A stretch of 7,456 nt of DNA from Actinobacteria bacterium UBA3086 (lineage in GTDB: Bacteria > Actinomycetota > Coriobacteriia > Anaerosomatales > UBA3086). Both the position numbers and the translations under genes were made by a program. Shown one piece after another: positions 6,406-7,456 of this stretch. The notes beneath the pieces were generated by a model. The model made no database searches, was not told where the DNA came from, and was given only the letters and a program-made list of their open reading frames with translations. The stretch spans positions 260 to 7,715 of the forward strand of contig DFBG01000096.1 of assembly GCA_002367305.1 (NCBI GenBank), written 5' to 3'. Numbering within the stretch: position 1 is the first letter of the stretch; each line of letters opens with the position of its first letter.

Positions 6406-7371
6406 ATGAGACTGTTGCGCCTGACCACGGCCCTTCTTCTTGCCGTCGTTCTGATCGTTCCGCTTGCCGGTTGCGGCGACGACGATGTCGCCGCTCGTGT
6501 GAACGGCGAGGTCATCAAGCTCACCGAGCTCGACTCTCAGGTCGATCAGCTCATGGAGCAGTATCCGGATATGTTCGAGGGTCCGGATGGCGAAGGCCGA
6601 CTGCTGGACTTCAAGCAGCGCCTGCTCGACAACCTCATCAACAACGTACTCATCCGTCAGGCCGCCGATGACGAGGGGATCAGCGTCTCCAGCTCAGAGG
6701 TCGACGAGCAGATCGAAGAGCTCAAGGCCGGATTCCCCACCGACGAGGACTTCGAGGCGGCTCTCGAGTCCGCGGGTATGGATTCCGACAGTCTCGAAGA
6801 GCAGCTTCGCGATCAGCTCGTTCTTGAGCGTCTGCTTGAAAAGCTCACCTCGGAGATTGAGATCACCGACGAGAAGATCGACGAGTACTACGCGGGCAAC
6901 CAGATGCAGTTCACGCAGGAGGCCGCTGTTCATGCGCGTCACATCCTGTTCGCCGAAGAGGACAAGGCCCTCGCCGAGGAAGTCCTTGCAGAGCTTCGCG
7001 CAGGCGGAGACTTCGCGGCGGCTGCTACCCGGGATTCAATTGATACCGTCTCCGCCGCCGAAGGTGGCGACCTTGGTTGGCCGACGATGCCATATGTGGC
7101 CGAGTTCCAGGAAGCCGCTGATGCTCTTGAGATCGGCGAGATCTCGGATCTTGTTCAGACGACCTTCGGATATCACATCATCGAGGTGCTCGAGCGCCGC
7201 GATGAGAGCGTGCAATCCCTTGAGGACGTGAAGGGTCAGATCGAGGAGATCCTGATTCAGCAGGCCAACGCTGATGCCTATCAGATCTATCTCGATGACA
7301 TTCGCACGGATGCCGAGATCGAGATCCTGGTCGAGGACCTCGGACTCCCGTCGTCAGGTGACGGAGAGTAG
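6406..7371 (+). CDS. SurA/PrsA-type peptidyl-prolyl cis-trans isomerase, lipoprotein
   Basis: A 321-residue predicted extracytoplasmic foldase that would help secreted proteins fold by isomerising prolyl bonds. Residues 1-23 form a lipoprotein signal peptide: an Arg-containing start, a hydrophobic core (LLLAVVLIVPL), then the lipobox LAGC with Cys23 as the lipidation site. A SurA-N-like helical region covers about 29-165, opening with ARVNGEVI (30-37). A parvulin/PpiC rotamase domain covers about 174-264, with HARHILF (176-182), GGDLGW (220-225) and FGYHIIEV (254-261) as the typical blocks. A helical C-terminal tail follows. The mature protein is markedly acidic. It is most like PrsA in architecture and anchoring, and SurA-like in its N-terminal chaperone region; I do not assign a symbol. 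It lies 18 bp after mfd and 31 bp before a probable MazG-family gene, so all three are likely co-transcribed. Confidence 0.93.
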   Translation: MRLLRLTTALLLAVVLIVPLAGCGDDDVAARVNGEVIKLTELDSQVDQLMEQYPDMFEGPDGEGRLLDFKQRLLDNLINNVLIRQAADDEGISVSSSEVDEQIEELKAGFPTDEDFEAALESAGMDSDSLEEQLRDQLVLERLLEKLTSEIEITDEKIDEYYAGNQMQFTQEAAVHARHILFAEEDKALAEEVLAELRAGGDFAAAATRDSIDTVSAAEGGDLGWPTMPYVAEFQEAADALEIGEISDLVQTTFGYHIIEVLERRDESVQSLEDVKGQIEEILIQQANADAYQIYLDDIRTDAEIEILVEDLGLPSSGDGE

Positions 7372-7402
7372 CAGAGGTCCACGCGGAGCGCTGGGGGAGA
7401 GA

Positions 7403-7456
7403 GTGGGCTCGATAGCGATAGTGGGTTTGGGCGCCGAGGATGGCGCCGCCTTCGCG
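7403..7456 (+). CDS. Start of a probable tetrapyrrole methylase/MazG-type protein (runs off right edge)
   Basis: A GTG at 7403 opens 18 codons to the window edge. The purine-rich GGGGGAG (7393-7399) lies 3 nt upstream. The peptide begins MGSIAIVGLGAEDG, and IAIVGLG-x-x-D resembles the first strand and glycine loop of the tetrapyrrole (corrin/porphyrin) methylase fold. That fold forms the N-terminal half of YabN-type MazG fusions, whose MazG half hydrolyses nucleoside triphosphates. Position also fits, because a mazG-family gene often lies shortly after mfd in Gram-positive genomes. With only 18 residues the identification is tentative. A generic nucleotide-binding protein would also begin with a beta strand and glycine loop. 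The gene follows the foldase gene after 31 bp with no visible terminator. Confidence 0.5.
   Translation, partial: MGSIAIVGLGAEDGAAFA

Overview
The window is GC-rich bacterial DNA with dense genes, short gaps and codons that mostly end in G or C. Two points suggest a Gram-positive, actinobacterial-type genome, perhaps a Coriobacteriia-like lineage: a predicted lipoprotein foldase of the PrsA/SurA type, and the order mfd, foldase, probable tetrapyrrole-methylase/MazG protein. The taxonomy is inferred from content only and not proven. No mobile element, RNA gene, CRISPR array or phage gene is visible.

Layout. Positions 1-771 (minus strand) hold the first 257 codons of a DUF255/YyaL-type thioredoxin-domain protein that runs off the left edge. 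A 112-bp divergent spacer (772-883) follows. Two genes on the plus strand abut directly: a YacP-like NYN/PIN-domain putative nuclease (884-1384) and a DUF554 membrane protein (1385-2140). Facing them, only 15 bp away, is nth (endonuclease III, minus strand, 2156-2812). A 167-bp divergent spacer (2813-2979) separates nth from mfd (2980-6387, plus strand, transcription-repair coupling factor). It carries the best promoter in the window (TTGACC, 17 bp, TACCCT) and a strong hairpin in the mfd leader. Next come a SurA/PpiC-type peptidyl-prolyl isomerase lipoprotein (6406-7371) and the first 18 codons of a protein that starts like tetrapyrrole methylase/MazG-fusion proteins (7403 to the edge).

How the genes relate. 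nth and mfd are both DNA-repair genes (base excision repair and transcription-coupled nucleotide excision repair) and are transcribed away from a shared spacer. mfd, the foldase and the MazG-like gene probably form one transcript, since the gaps are 18 and 31 bp and no terminator is visible between them. The NYN and DUF554 genes are probably translationally coupled, but nothing in the sequence links their functions.

This is mostly ordinary housekeeping sequence. I found no convincing undescribed system. The points worth a second look are regulatory: the mfd leader hairpin and promoter, a small palindrome in the divergent spacer at 797-808, and an uncertain, possibly leaderless start for the NYN gene.
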